8,863 nucleotides of DNA from HGM11368 sp051883415 (lineage in GTDB: Bacteria > Bacillota > Clostridia > Christensenellales > UBA3700), in the NCBI GenBank assembly GCA_051883415.1, contig JBJETR010000056.1:1-8863 (forward strand), written 5' to 3'. A model generated the notes under the pieces. That model was not told the origin of the DNA, did not search any database, and saw nothing but the letters and a program-made list of their open reading frames with translations. Numbering within the stretch: the stretch's first letter is position 1; each line of letters opens with the position of its first letter. Of the stretch, positions 1-7,253 are shown in pieces. A program made the translations under genes and the position numbers.

Positions 1-64
1 TAGTCACCACAGGCTCGATAGTCATCGCCAATCCTCTGAGTTTTGCTCTTTCACTGCTTGTCAT
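1..64 (-). CDS. yhbY: YhbY-family (CRM domain) RNA-binding protein, N-terminal fragment
   Basis: The first 21 codons of a gene that leaves the window at base 1. The visible peptide, MTSSERAKLRGLAMTIEPVV followed by T, matches the conserved N-terminus of the YhbY family, where a (S/G)KERAxLRxLA...(I/L)EPIV helix precedes the IGKGG loop that would lie just outside. Family members are about 95-residue CRM-domain proteins that bind pre-50S ribosomal particles and help assembly. The ATG is chosen because an AGGAGG at 69-74 precedes it by 4 nt. The gene begins 8 nt after the obgE stop, and obgE-yhbY (often followed by nadD) is a common Bacillota arrangement, which supports the call. The C-terminal part and the GKGG loop cannot be checked here. 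Confidence 0.8.
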   Translation of the reverse strand, partial: MTSSERAKLRGLAMTIEPVVT

Positions 65-68
65 ATTG

Positions 69-74
69 CCTCCT
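69..74 (-). promoter_or_regulatory. Shine-Dalgarno for yhbY overlapping the obgE stop codon
   Basis: AGGAGG on the minus strand, 4 nt before the yhbY ATG. Its first two bases are the last two of the obgE TAG stop (73-75). Ribosomes finishing obgE therefore stop on the next gene's binding site, an arrangement consistent with translational coupling. Confidence 0.75.
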
Positions 75-1332
75 ATTCTACAAAATCGAATTCGATATCG
101 CCTATTCTCACGGTGTCGCCTTCCACGCAACCGCTATTGACCAACGCCTTAATGACTCCCTTGTCCTTGAGTATCTTTTGGAAGTACCTAAAGGACTCGT
201 AGTCGTCGAGCACCACGTTGCGTGATAGAGAGTCCATCAATCCGCCTACTACTTCGTACACGCCGTCCTCGTCCACGGTAATCATAAACGAAGTCGTATC
301 TTTATCCTCACTTACAATCATCTCGACAGGGATAGGTTGCGACTTAGGAATAGTTGCGAGCTTATCAAAAATCTCTCCCATCAACTCGTCCACGCCTTGT
401 CTTGACACGGCGCTGAGTCTTAGCACCTTTTGACCGACCTTGGTTTCAAACTCGTCAATGACGCTATCGTCCTCAACCAAATCGCACTTGTTGGCGCACA
501 CGATTTGAGGCAAATCGGCGAGCTTTGGACTATAATCCACCAGCTCTTTGTTGATTGTCAGATAATCTTGATAAGGATCCCTGCCCTCGTGTCCCGACAC
601 GTCTACGATATGCACGATTAGTCTTACTCTCTCTATGTGTCTTAGAAATCTAAATCCCAATCCCGCGCCTTGGCTGGCACCTTCGATAAGTCCCGGGATA
701 TCCGCCATTACAAAGCTTTCGTCGTATCTTTTTACCACGCCGAGATTAGGCGACAGCGTAGTAAAGTGATAGTTGGCAATCTTAGGCTTGGCACTGCTGA
801 CCATAGAGAGCAAGGTGGATTTTCCCACGTTAGGGAAGCCCACAAGCCCTACGTCGGCAATGGTTTTGAGCTCCAAGGTCAATTCGATTTCGCTCGTCTT
901 TTCGCCCTTTTGGCAAAATCTCGGCGCTTTGCGTTGAGGGGTGGCAAATCTTGCGTTGCCCTTACCCCCCAAACCGCCTTTTTGTGCTACGAATATGCTA
1001 TCTTCATAGAACATATCGGCAATGATATTGCCGGTAGTTTTGTCCTTGATTACGGTACCCATAGGGACTTTGATATACAAGTCCTTGCCTGCCTTACCCT
1101 TGCAAGTTTTCGCCGCGCCGTTTTCGCCGTTTTCGGCTCTAAAGTGCTTGGCGTATCTAAAATCAATTAGAGTCGAGGCGGACTTGTCGACGGTAAAGAT
1201 AATCGAACCGCCGTTACCGCCGTCACCGCCGTCGGGACCGCCCTTCGCAACGTATTTTTCGGTATGAAAAGATATCACGCCGTCACCGCCGTTACCCGCT
1301 TTGATAAAAATAGTTGCGATATCAAGAAACAT
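73..1332 (-). CDS. obgE: Obg-family GTPase (ribosome assembly)
   Basis: A 419-residue Obg/CgtA GTPase, which binds the 50S subunit and acts in late ribosome assembly and stress signalling. All three domains are visible. The glycine-rich Obg fold covers about 1-158, with the signature KGGPDGGDGGNGG at 30-42. The G domain has GFPNVGKS (G1, 165-172), FTTLSPNLG (switch I, 190-198), DIPG (G3, 211-214), NKCD (G4, 281-284) and LSA (G5, 306-308). The C-terminal OCT domain, about 340-419, is the form found in Gram-positive Obg. The length is normal. The ATG is supported by GGGAG at 1340-1344, 7 nt upstream, and it shares one base with the nfnB stop (TAATG). It follows nth-nfnA-nfnB rather than the usual rplU/rpmA genes, and yhbY follows it. 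No key residue is missing. Confidence 0.97.
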   Translation of the reverse strand: MFLDIATIFIKAGNGGDGVISFHTEKYVAKGGPDGGDGGNGGSIIFTVDKSASTLIDFRYAKHFRAENGENGAAKTCKGKAGKDLYIKVPMGTVIKDKTTGNIIADMFYEDSIFVAQKGGLGGKGNARFATPQRKAPRFCQKGEKTSEIELTLELKTIADVGLVGFPNVGKSTLLSMVSSAKPKIANYHFTTLSPNLGVVKRYDESFVMADIPGLIEGASQGAGLGFRFLRHIERVRLIVHIVDVSGHEGRDPYQDYLTINKELVDYSPKLADLPQIVCANKCDLVEDDSVIDEFETKVGQKVLRLSAVSRQGVDELMGEIFDKLATIPKSQPIPVEMIVSEDKDTTSFMITVDEDGVYEVVGGLMDSLSRNVVLDDYESFRYFQKILKDKGVIKALVNSGCVEGDTVRIGDIEFDFVE

Positions 1333-2720
1333 TATTCGACTCCCAAATATTCGATAATTGCCTTAGCGGCTTTTCTTCCCGCACCCATTGCGAGGATAAC
1401 GGTAGCAGCACCCGTCACTGCGTCACCGCCTGCATAGATGCCTTCCACGTTGGTGGACATAGCCTCTTCGTTGACGATAATAGTGCCTTTTGGCGTAAAT
1501 TCAAGACCTTTGAAGGACTTTTTGATGAGAGGGTTAGGACTAGTGCCGAGCGACACGATAACTTGGTCTACGTCGAGGACGAATTCACTTCCCTCCACCG
1601 CTACAGGGCGACGTCTACCGCTGGCGTCAGGCTCGCCGAGTTCCATTTTTACGCATTTCAGACCGCACACTCTGCCGTTTTCGCCCAGCATTTCCACAGG
1701 GTTGGTGAGCAGTTGCAATTGGATACCTTCTTCCACTGCATGCACGATTTCTTCACCTCTTGCAGGCATCTCTTCACGAGATCTTCTGTACACAATGTAC
1801 ACCTCTCCGCCGCCTATTCTCTTGGCGGTTCTTGCAGCGTCCATAGCCACGTTGCCCGCGCCGATGACTGCAACCTTCTTACCGCAATACACAGGTGTAA
1901 TAGCGTCGTTCTTGTATGCTTGCATAAGGTTGACACGTGTCAAGAACTCGTTAGCTGAAGATACGCCGTTGAGGTTCTCGCCGTTGATACCCATAAACAT
2001 AGGCAGTCCCGCACCCGTACCGATAAAGATAGCGTCGTATTGCTCTTGCAACTCTTCTACGGTTATGGTCTTGCCGATGACGGTATTGAGCTTAATCTCT
2101 ACGCCGAGAGCTTTGAGTTTTTCAATTTCTTTAGCCACAACCTTTTCTTTAGGAAGTCTAAATTCAGGTATGCCGTACACGAGCACACCGCCTGCCTTGT
2201 GGAAGGCTTCGAAGATTGTTACTTCCATACCCTTTTGAGCGCAGTCTGCGGCGCAAGCAAGACCTGCAGGTCCGCTACCTACGACGGCAACTCTCTTGCC
2301 ACAGCTAGCAGGCTTAACGTAGCCTGCCGTTCCTTTGGCAAGACCGTAGTCGCCCACGTATCTCTCCAAAGCGCCGATAGCCACCGAACCGCCGAGTTTA
2401 GCCTTACGGACGCAATTGTTTTCGCATTGCTTTTCTTGAGGGCAAACTCTACCGCATATTGCTGGCAAAAGGCTTGCTTCGCTGATAACGCTCAATGCTC
2501 CGTCGGGATCGTTTTCTTTGAGGTGAGCGATAAAGGCAGGGATATTGATGCCAACGGGACAGCCGTTACGACAAGGTGCGTTTTTGCAACCGATACATCT
2601 GTTTGCCTCTTCGATCATCGTCTTTTCGTCAAAGCCGAGATTTACCTCTTCGAAGTTCTTAATTCTTTCTTGTGGGTTTTGATGATTAGTAGTGTGTCTA
2701 GGACTATTGTTTATTGCCAT
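1332..2720 (-). CDS. nfnB: NADH-dependent reduced ferredoxin:NADP+ oxidoreductase, subunit B (GltD-like)
   Basis: A 462-residue flavoprotein of the GltD/NfnB family. In Nfn this large subunit binds NADP(H), the bifurcating FAD and two [4Fe-4S] clusters, and couples NADH and reduced ferredoxin to reduction of two NADP+. The N-terminal Fe-S domain (about 35-125) has C42, C45, C50, C54, C89, C93, C99 and C103. By spacing against dihydropyrimidine dehydrogenase, one cluster would be C42/C45/C50/C103 and the other C54/C93/C99 plus E119, where that enzyme has Gln. A Glu ligand fits NfnB. The FAD motif GSGPAG is at 148-153, the NADP motif GAGNVAMD at 287-294, YRRSREEMPA at 311-320, and the C-terminal GGD...GAATVILAMGAGR at 431-449. 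It lies 2 nt after nfnA, with GAGAGG at 2727-2732. Databases often label it glutamate synthase small subunit, but no gltB-type large subunit is present here and nfnA is adjacent. Confidence 0.9.
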   Translation of the reverse strand: MAINNSPRHTTNHQNPQERIKNFEEVNLGFDEKTMIEEANRCIGCKNAPCRNGCPVGINIPAFIAHLKENDPDGALSVISEASLLPAICGRVCPQEKQCENNCVRKAKLGGSVAIGALERYVGDYGLAKGTAGYVKPASCGKRVAVVGSGPAGLACAADCAQKGMEVTIFEAFHKAGGVLVYGIPEFRLPKEKVVAKEIEKLKALGVEIKLNTVIGKTITVEELQEQYDAIFIGTGAGLPMFMGINGENLNGVSSANEFLTRVNLMQAYKNDAITPVYCGKKVAVIGAGNVAMDAARTAKRIGGGEVYIVYRRSREEMPARGEEIVHAVEEGIQLQLLTNPVEMLGENGRVCGLKCVKMELGEPDASGRRRPVAVEGSEFVLDVDQVIVSLGTSPNPLIKKSFKGLEFTPKGTIIVNEEAMSTNVEGIYAGGDAVTGAATVILAMGAGRKAAKAIIEYLGVE

Positions 2721-2722
2721 AA

Positions 2723-3538
2723 TTAACCTCTCAATCTACATTTTTCTTCGTGTTCTTTGTAGAAGCCTGCTCTATTCATAGCTTCGGCAAAGTCCACCTT
2801 GTGTCCGTCGAATTCAGGACCGTCAACGCAAGCGTACTTAATTTCTCCGCCTACGGTCAATCTACAACCGCCGCACATACCCGTTCCGTCAACCATCACG
2901 CAGTTCATGCTGACGATAGTAGGAATGTTGTATTTACGAGTCAATTCGCTGACGTTGCGCATCATTATCATAGGACCAACGACGAATACGCAGTCAATCT
3001 TCTTACCCTCGTCGATGAGTTGTTGTAGCACGGTAGTTACGAAGCCCTTAGTACCCATAGAGCCGTCGTCGGTAGCGATGTATGTATTGTCGCTATTGGC
3101 TCTAAACTCGTCGATATTAAAGAGCAATTCTTTAGTTCTCGCACCCATAATAACGTCGCATTTTTGACCTTTTTTGGTACGAAGTTTGGCTTGTGGATAG
3201 ATAACGGCACAGCCGATACCGCCACCTACAAGCACGACGTTTTCGTAAGCGTCGAGCTCGGTTGCGTTGCCGAGAGGTCCGACCATATCGTGAAGACTGT
3301 CGCCCACGTTGAGCATTGCCATTTTGTGAGTAGAATAACCGACTTCCTGCACGAGCAAGGTGATAGTACCCTTTTCTCTATCGAAGTCGCAGATAGTAAA
3401 AGGCACTCTTTCGCCGTTTTCGTCAACTCTTAAAATGATAAACTGTCCGGGCAAGCAGTGTCTTGCAATGTCAGGATTTTCGATGACGTACTCCTTAACT
3501 CTAGGAGCGATGTCTTTGATGTTGAGAATTTTGTTCAT
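2723..3538 (-). CDS. nfnA: NADH-dependent reduced ferredoxin:NADP+ oxidoreductase, subunit A (PyrK-like)
   Basis: A 271-residue ferredoxin-reductase-fold protein of the PyrK/NfnA family, the small NAD(H)-binding Nfn subunit that carries FAD and a [2Fe-2S] cluster. RVPFTICD at 44-51 is the FAD-binding RxxS/T-type motif. LVGGGIGCAVIYP at 103-115 is the start of the nucleotide-binding domain. The cluster region is D217-x4-C222-x2-C225-x11-C237. In PyrK the first ligand is Cys; an Asp at this position is the NfnA-type ligand set, which argues against a dihydroorotate dehydrogenase partner. No pyrD is visible nearby. The ATG overlaps the nth stop by 4 nt (ATGA), with GGGAG at 3546-3550, 7 nt upstream. 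The direct pairing with nfnB is the strongest context evidence. Databases often name it sulfide/dihydroorotate dehydrogenase-like FAD/NAD-binding protein. Confidence 0.9.
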   Translation of the reverse strand: MNKILNIKDIAPRVKEYVIENPDIARHCLPGQFIILRVDENGERVPFTICDFDREKGTITLLVQEVGYSTHKMAMLNVGDSLHDMVGPLGNATELDAYENVVLVGGGIGCAVIYPQAKLRTKKGQKCDVIMGARTKELLFNIDEFRANSDNTYIATDDGSMGTKGFVTTVLQQLIDEGKKIDCVFVVGPMIMMRNVSELTRKYNIPTIVSMNCVMVDGTGMCGGCRLTVGGEIKYACVDGPEFDGHKVDFAEAMNRAGFYKEHEEKCRLRG

Positions 3539-4170
3539 TTTTTATCTCCCTTTATAAATTTACAATATTTTTTTATCAAGCACTCATCGCACTTGGGTTT
3601 TTGACTATTACATACGTATCTGCCGTGATGTATCAACAGGTGATGCAGATGCGACCAATTCTCTTCGGGCACGGTATTCATCAAGGCTTTTTCCGCCACG
3701 AGCGGATTGTCGCTATCTACAAAGCCCAATCGATTGGACAGCCTCAATACGTGCGTATCCACGGCAATGGCGTTACCGCCGTATCCCACAGCATAGACGA
3801 CGTTAGCCGTCTTTCTGCCTACGCCTGCAAGACTCATAAGGTCGTCTATATTTCTTGGCACCTCACCGCCGAATCTATCGACAATATCCTTGGAGCAAGC
3901 AATGATATTCTTGGCTTTGTTGTGATAGAATCCGCAACTGTATATCATTTTTTCTAATTGTTCAATATCTATCTTAGCCATTTGCTCGGGGGTATTGACC
4001 ACGGCAAAGAGTTTTTTCGTGACGATATTGACTCTCTTGTCGGTACATTGCGCCGACAATATCACAGCCACCAACAACTCGTATATGCTACCGTATTCCA
4101 GCTCGCACTCGGCGTCGGGGTGTTGCTTGTCGAGCAACTCTATTAAGTCTTTTACTTCATCTCTCGTCAT
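3535..4170 (-). CDS. nth: Endonuclease III (DNA glycosylase/AP lyase)
   Basis: A 211-residue base-excision-repair enzyme that removes oxidised pyrimidines and cleaves the abasic site by beta-elimination. The helix-hairpin-helix LAGVGRKTANVV (114-125) carries the catalytic lysine K120. VDTHV at 137-141 carries the catalytic aspartate D138. The C-terminal [4Fe-4S] motif is C187-x6-C194-x2-C197-x5-C203. These residue numbers coincide with those of the E. coli enzyme, and the length is the same, so an intact enzyme is expected. The start overlaps the end of the ATPase gene by 14 nt. The upstream bases hold only a weak, distant AGG, so translation may depend on ribosomes leaving the ATPase reading frame. 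The stop overlaps the nfnA ATG. Confidence 0.97.
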   Translation of the reverse strand: MTRDEVKDLIELLDKQHPDAECELEYGSIYELLVAVILSAQCTDKRVNIVTKKLFAVVNTPEQMAKIDIEQLEKMIYSCGFYHNKAKNIIACSKDIVDRFGGEVPRNIDDLMSLAGVGRKTANVVYAVGYGGNAIAVDTHVLRLSNRLGFVDSDNPLVAEKALMNTVPEENWSHLHHLLIHHGRYVCNSQKPKCDECLIKKYCKFIKGDKK

Positions 4171-7100
4171 CTTTCTTTTTACCTACCAAGGCTCTTATCT
4201 TGTCCGCAGTAGCTACGAAAAAGCCCTTTATCTCTCTAAAGAGTGCCTTGATAGCCTCTACTTCGGCACGCATAAACAGTATCATCAGAGGTGCGCAAAC
4301 TACGAATATTACCGTCTTGATAATCATATCGGTAGTAAGTGGCACCAGCGACAATATACCGCTCACAAAGTCGGAGGATATCGCTGCGATAAATATTACC
4401 ACCGCTATTGCTATCAAGAAGAGTCTTTCTTTATTATACGGCATACATACCTGCAACAAAACCACCACTGCTACGATAGCCGTCACGAAGAATGACATAG
4501 TGGATATTTGCGCCGACACGTCAAGCCCGATATCCTTGTATAGATAGCTTATCAGCCATACCATGAATGCAACCGTCAGACCTGCAGGCACTGCCTTCTT
4601 AAAGACCTTGGACAAAAAGCTACCCGACACCTTGGTATCGTTAGGCTCCAATGCAAGGAAGAATGACGGCAAACCTACGAATAGCATGCTTATCACCGTC
4701 AACTGTATAGGTACGAACGGATAGTTCATCTGGAACAAGATAAGCAATAGTGACAATACGAGGCTGTAGGTCGTCTTGACGAGGAAGAGCGAAGCCGCTC
4801 TCTCGATATTGTTGATGACTCGTCTACCCTCGGCAACCACGCTTGGCAGAGCGCTAAAGTCACTGTCGAGCAAGACCAATTGTGCCACGTTACGGCTTGC
4901 CTCGCTACCGCTAGCCATAGCTATGGAGCAATCGGCTTCTTTGAGAGCCATAACGTCGTTGACGCCGTCGCCCGTCATACCTACGGTGTATCCCTTTTGT
5001 TTGAGGGATTGCACGAGGATTTTCTTTTGCTTAGGGCTAACTCTGCCAAAAATCGTATACTTGTCGCAAGCATCGTATATCTTCTCAGGCGTATCGAGGT
5101 CAACGGAAGCGTCGATAAACTTATCGGCTCCCATCAAGCCCGCTCTCTCGGCTACCTTGGACACGGTGATAGGGTTGTCACCGCTGATAACCTTGAGGTT
5201 GACGCCTTGCTTAGCGAAGTATTCGAAGGTTGCTTTGGCATTTTCTCTAATCTTATCGCTGAGCACTATGAGAGCGATAGGACGCATTTTATTTTCGTCC
5301 ATACTCTCTTTGAGCTGCTCCGTCGTCTTGACTAGCACCAGCACTCTATAGCCTTGCGAGGTGTATTCGAGAGCGTCGCTCTCCACCAAGCCGAAGCGAG
5401 ATTTGAGCACGAATTCGGGTGCTCCGACGATAAATCTACCTTTGTCGCCAAAGTCCGCACCGCTCCACTTCCTTGCCGAAGAGAAAGGAATGGTCTTAAC
5501 GACGTCGTATTTTTCGCTACTCTTGAAGTAATTAGCAAAGGCTTCGAAGGTCGCTCCGCTTGCGCCGAGAGCCTCCACCATATTGGTCATAATGTCGTCG
5601 ACGAAGCCGTATTTGGTAGAATATACGTGGGTTTGTTCCACTTGCATACTACCCTCTGTGATAGTACCCGTCTTATCAAGGCACAACACGTCTACACGCG
5701 CAAGCGTTTCGATACAATACAAGTCTTGTACCAACGTACGCTTTTTGGCTAGTTTGATGATACCTGCGGCTAGTGCGATACTAGTCAACATTACCAATCC
5801 TTCAGGTATCATACCCACGATAGATGCAACCGTACCCGTAACGGCTTGATTAATAGTAGCCGTAGTCTTGAGGTTGGTCAAAAACATCAAAATTCCTATT
5901 GGGAAAATTGCTATAGTGACTATTCTGATAATCCAATTGATGGACTTCATCAACTCGGATTTTGGCTTTTTGAACTGTTTGGCTTCCGCCATAAGTTTAG
6001 AGGTATAGTTGTCTTTGCCCACTGCGCAAGCCCTGGCTCTACACTCGCCAGCTTGGATAAAACTTCCCGACAACAATTCGCTGCCCACTTCTTTGTGTAC
6101 GTCGTCCTGTTCGCCCGTCAACAAAGATTCGTTGACTTCGCACATTCCTTCCACGACCACACTGTCGGCAGGCACTTGTTCTCCCTGTCGCAAGACGACT
6201 ATATCGTCTAACACGAGATTGTCGCCATCTATCTCCACGACTTTGCCTTCACGCACTACTCTAATCTTAGGCGTGGACAAAATGCTCATCTTCTCAAGGG
6301 TGAGTTTAGAACGAATCTCTTGCACAATACCCACTATCATATTGACGAGCACCGTACCCATAAACAGTGCGTTTTTCAACTCGCCGTATATCAAAATCAT
6401 CGTGGCTAAGAAAAAGTTGAGGATATTAAACAGTGTCAATACGTTGCTTCTGAATATTCCCGCATAAGACTTGGTGACTATATTAGGCTGTTCGTTGTTG
6501 AGTCCTCTGTCTATACGCTCCTCAACCTCTGCCAAGCTCAAACCTTGACTTGGTTGTGCGTCAACTCGCGTTAGAGGCGTAGTAAATCTCTTCTTGCTTT
6601 TTTTCTTCTTTTCGCTTTGAGGCTTGCTTTCGACTTGATATCTCTCTGCAACCTCTTGTCCGTAGCCGTCCTCTTGTTTTTCTTCAGACTCAGCATCTTG
6701 TTTTAGAGTGCTAGCTTGTATAGAGTCGTCATCGGATTTTTTGTCCCCACCCTCGAGGACTACGTTTTTATCGTTTGGAGAGTCAATTAGAGCAACCTCG
6801 TCTTTAACCGTAACTGCCTCTTGATTTACTGCTTGTACTTCACTATTGCTTGATACGGCTTTGACGTTACTCTTTTTGCCGACTTTCTTAGGATTTTGCT
6901 TAGCAAGCGTATCGTCCGAGTCGTTTACAGCCACAGCCACCACGCTTTGTTCGCTTGGCACGATGTTGGCTTTCTTACTGCTCTTGGCTTTGTTTTTGTT
7001 TTCGTCCACGTTGGCGGTCTTTGGCTTGCTTGTCTTTGCAGACTTAGTGTTTGTCACGACTTTTTGTTCTTCAACCACCAAAGCTTGCTCCGCTTCTTCG

Positions 7101-7192
7101 TTCGGAGTCTTTTTTGCCCTTGGTTTAGGCAGTCTTTTGACGCTTTTGGTAATGGTACTTTGCGTCGTTTTGGTCGAGTCGTTTTTAGCCAT
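4157..7192 (-). CDS. CtpE/YoaB-like cation-translocating P-type ATPase with long N-terminal tail
   Basis: A 1011-residue membrane ion pump. The core (about 215-1011) has the P-type motifs in order: TGE 359-361 (actuator), PEGL 463-466 in M4, DKTGT 506-510 with phosphorylated D506, KWSG 575-578 and GAPE 590-593 (nucleotide domain), SGDN 670-673, and TGDGVND 740-746. About ten membrane segments are seen: two at 251-292, two at 419-480, six at 800-980. The IPEGLVMLTS and SARKWSG signatures recall mycobacterial CtpE, a calcium transporter; calcium here is inference. It lacks the CPx motif of heavy-metal pumps. Residues 1-210 are a Lys/Ser/Glu/Asp-rich, probably disordered tail not typical of the family. 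The ATG has no Shine-Dalgarno. It is the first possible start, because an in-frame TGA lies 5 codons upstream and the next Met is in M1. It probably heads the operon ending in yhbY. Confidence 0.9.
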   Translation of the reverse strand: MAKNDSTKTTQSTITKSVKRLPKPRAKKTPNEEAEQALVVEEQKVVTNTKSAKTSKPKTANVDENKNKAKSSKKANIVPSEQSVVAVAVNDSDDTLAKQNPKKVGKKSNVKAVSSNSEVQAVNQEAVTVKDEVALIDSPNDKNVVLEGGDKKSDDDSIQASTLKQDAESEEKQEDGYGQEVAERYQVESKPQSEKKKKSKKRFTTPLTRVDAQPSQGLSLAEVEERIDRGLNNEQPNIVTKSYAGIFRSNVLTLFNILNFFLATMILIYGELKNALFMGTVLVNMIVGIVQEIRSKLTLEKMSILSTPKIRVVREGKVVEIDGDNLVLDDIVVLRQGEQVPADSVVVEGMCEVNESLLTGEQDDVHKEVGSELLSGSFIQAGECRARACAVGKDNYTSKLMAEAKQFKKPKSELMKSINWIIRIVTIAIFPIGILMFLTNLKTTATINQAVTGTVASIVGMIPEGLVMLTSIALAAGIIKLAKKRTLVQDLYCIETLARVDVLCLDKTGTITEGSMQVEQTHVYSTKYGFVDDIMTNMVEALGASGATFEAFANYFKSSEKYDVVKTIPFSSARKWSGADFGDKGRFIVGAPEFVLKSRFGLVESDALEYTSQGYRVLVLVKTTEQLKESMDENKMRPIALIVLSDKIRENAKATFEYFAKQGVNLKVISGDNPITVSKVAERAGLMGADKFIDASVDLDTPEKIYDACDKYTIFGRVSPKQKKILVQSLKQKGYTVGMTGDGVNDVMALKEADCSIAMASGSEASRNVAQLVLLDSDFSALPSVVAEGRRVINNIERAASLFLVKTTYSLVLSLLLILFQMNYPFVPIQLTVISMLFVGLPSFFLALEPNDTKVSGSFLSKVFKKAVPAGLTVAFMVWLISYLYKDIGLDVSAQISTMSFFVTAIVAVVVLLQVCMPYNKERLFLIAIAVVIFIAAISSDFVSGILSLVPLTTDMIIKTVIFVVCAPLMILFMRAEVEAIKALFREIKGFFVATADKIRALVGKKKDDER

Positions 7193-7194
7193 AC

Positions 7195-7245
7195 AATTAT
7201 AATATCATTTATTTATAATTAAGTCAATTTTTCCTTCAATTATAA
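7195..7245. repeat. Three AT-only 8-bp repeats over the ATPase promoter
   Basis: On the plus strand AATTATAA occurs at 7195-7202 and 7238-7245, each preceded by C, and its inverse TTATAATT at 7213-7220. The first and inverted copies form an 8-bp dyad with a 10-nt gap across the -10 box. The inverted and last copies form a second dyad with a 17-nt gap containing the -35 box. These could be operator half-sites. No T-tract follows either dyad on the minus strand, so they do not look like a terminator for tyrA. Chance is a real alternative in DNA this AT-rich. Confidence 0.35.
7199..7227 (-). promoter_or_regulatory. Sigma-70-type promoter for the ATPase-nth-nfnAB-obgE-yhbY operon
   Basis: The minus strand has TTGACT (7222-7227), a 17-nt spacer, and TATTAT (7199-7204), with one mismatch to consensus in each box. 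A perfect TATAAT overlaps at 7196-7201 but with a 20-nt spacer. Only 6 nt separate the -10 box from the ATPase ATG, so the predicted transcription start falls at or within a base or two of the ATG. No Shine-Dalgarno lies between. It is the only clear promoter seen ahead of the long gene run. The surrounding DNA is almost pure A/T, so chance resemblance must be considered. Confidence 0.6.
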
Positions 7246-7253
7246 GTGGTTTT

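Noticed and set aside
670..1170. Plus-strand open frame of 166 codons opposite obgE, and similar long plus-strand frames opposite nfnB and the ATPase (for example 1314-1958, 1438-2238, 2040-2726)
   Set aside because: Each lies wholly opposite a well-conserved minus-strand gene, has no recognisable domain and no consistent ribosome site. They are explained by the base composition of the real genes.
2723..3538. PyrK (dihydroorotate dehydrogenase electron-transfer subunit)
   Set aside because: No pyrD partner is visible, the gene is directly followed by an NfnB-type gene, and Asp217 replaces the first cluster cysteine of PyrK.
4157..7192. Heavy-metal (CPx-type) or KdpB-type P-type ATPase
   Set aside because: M4 has PEGL in place of CPC/CPH/SPC. 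There are no N-terminal metal-binding CxxC domains and no Kdp partner genes. The six C-terminal membrane segments fit a P2/CtpE-like pump.
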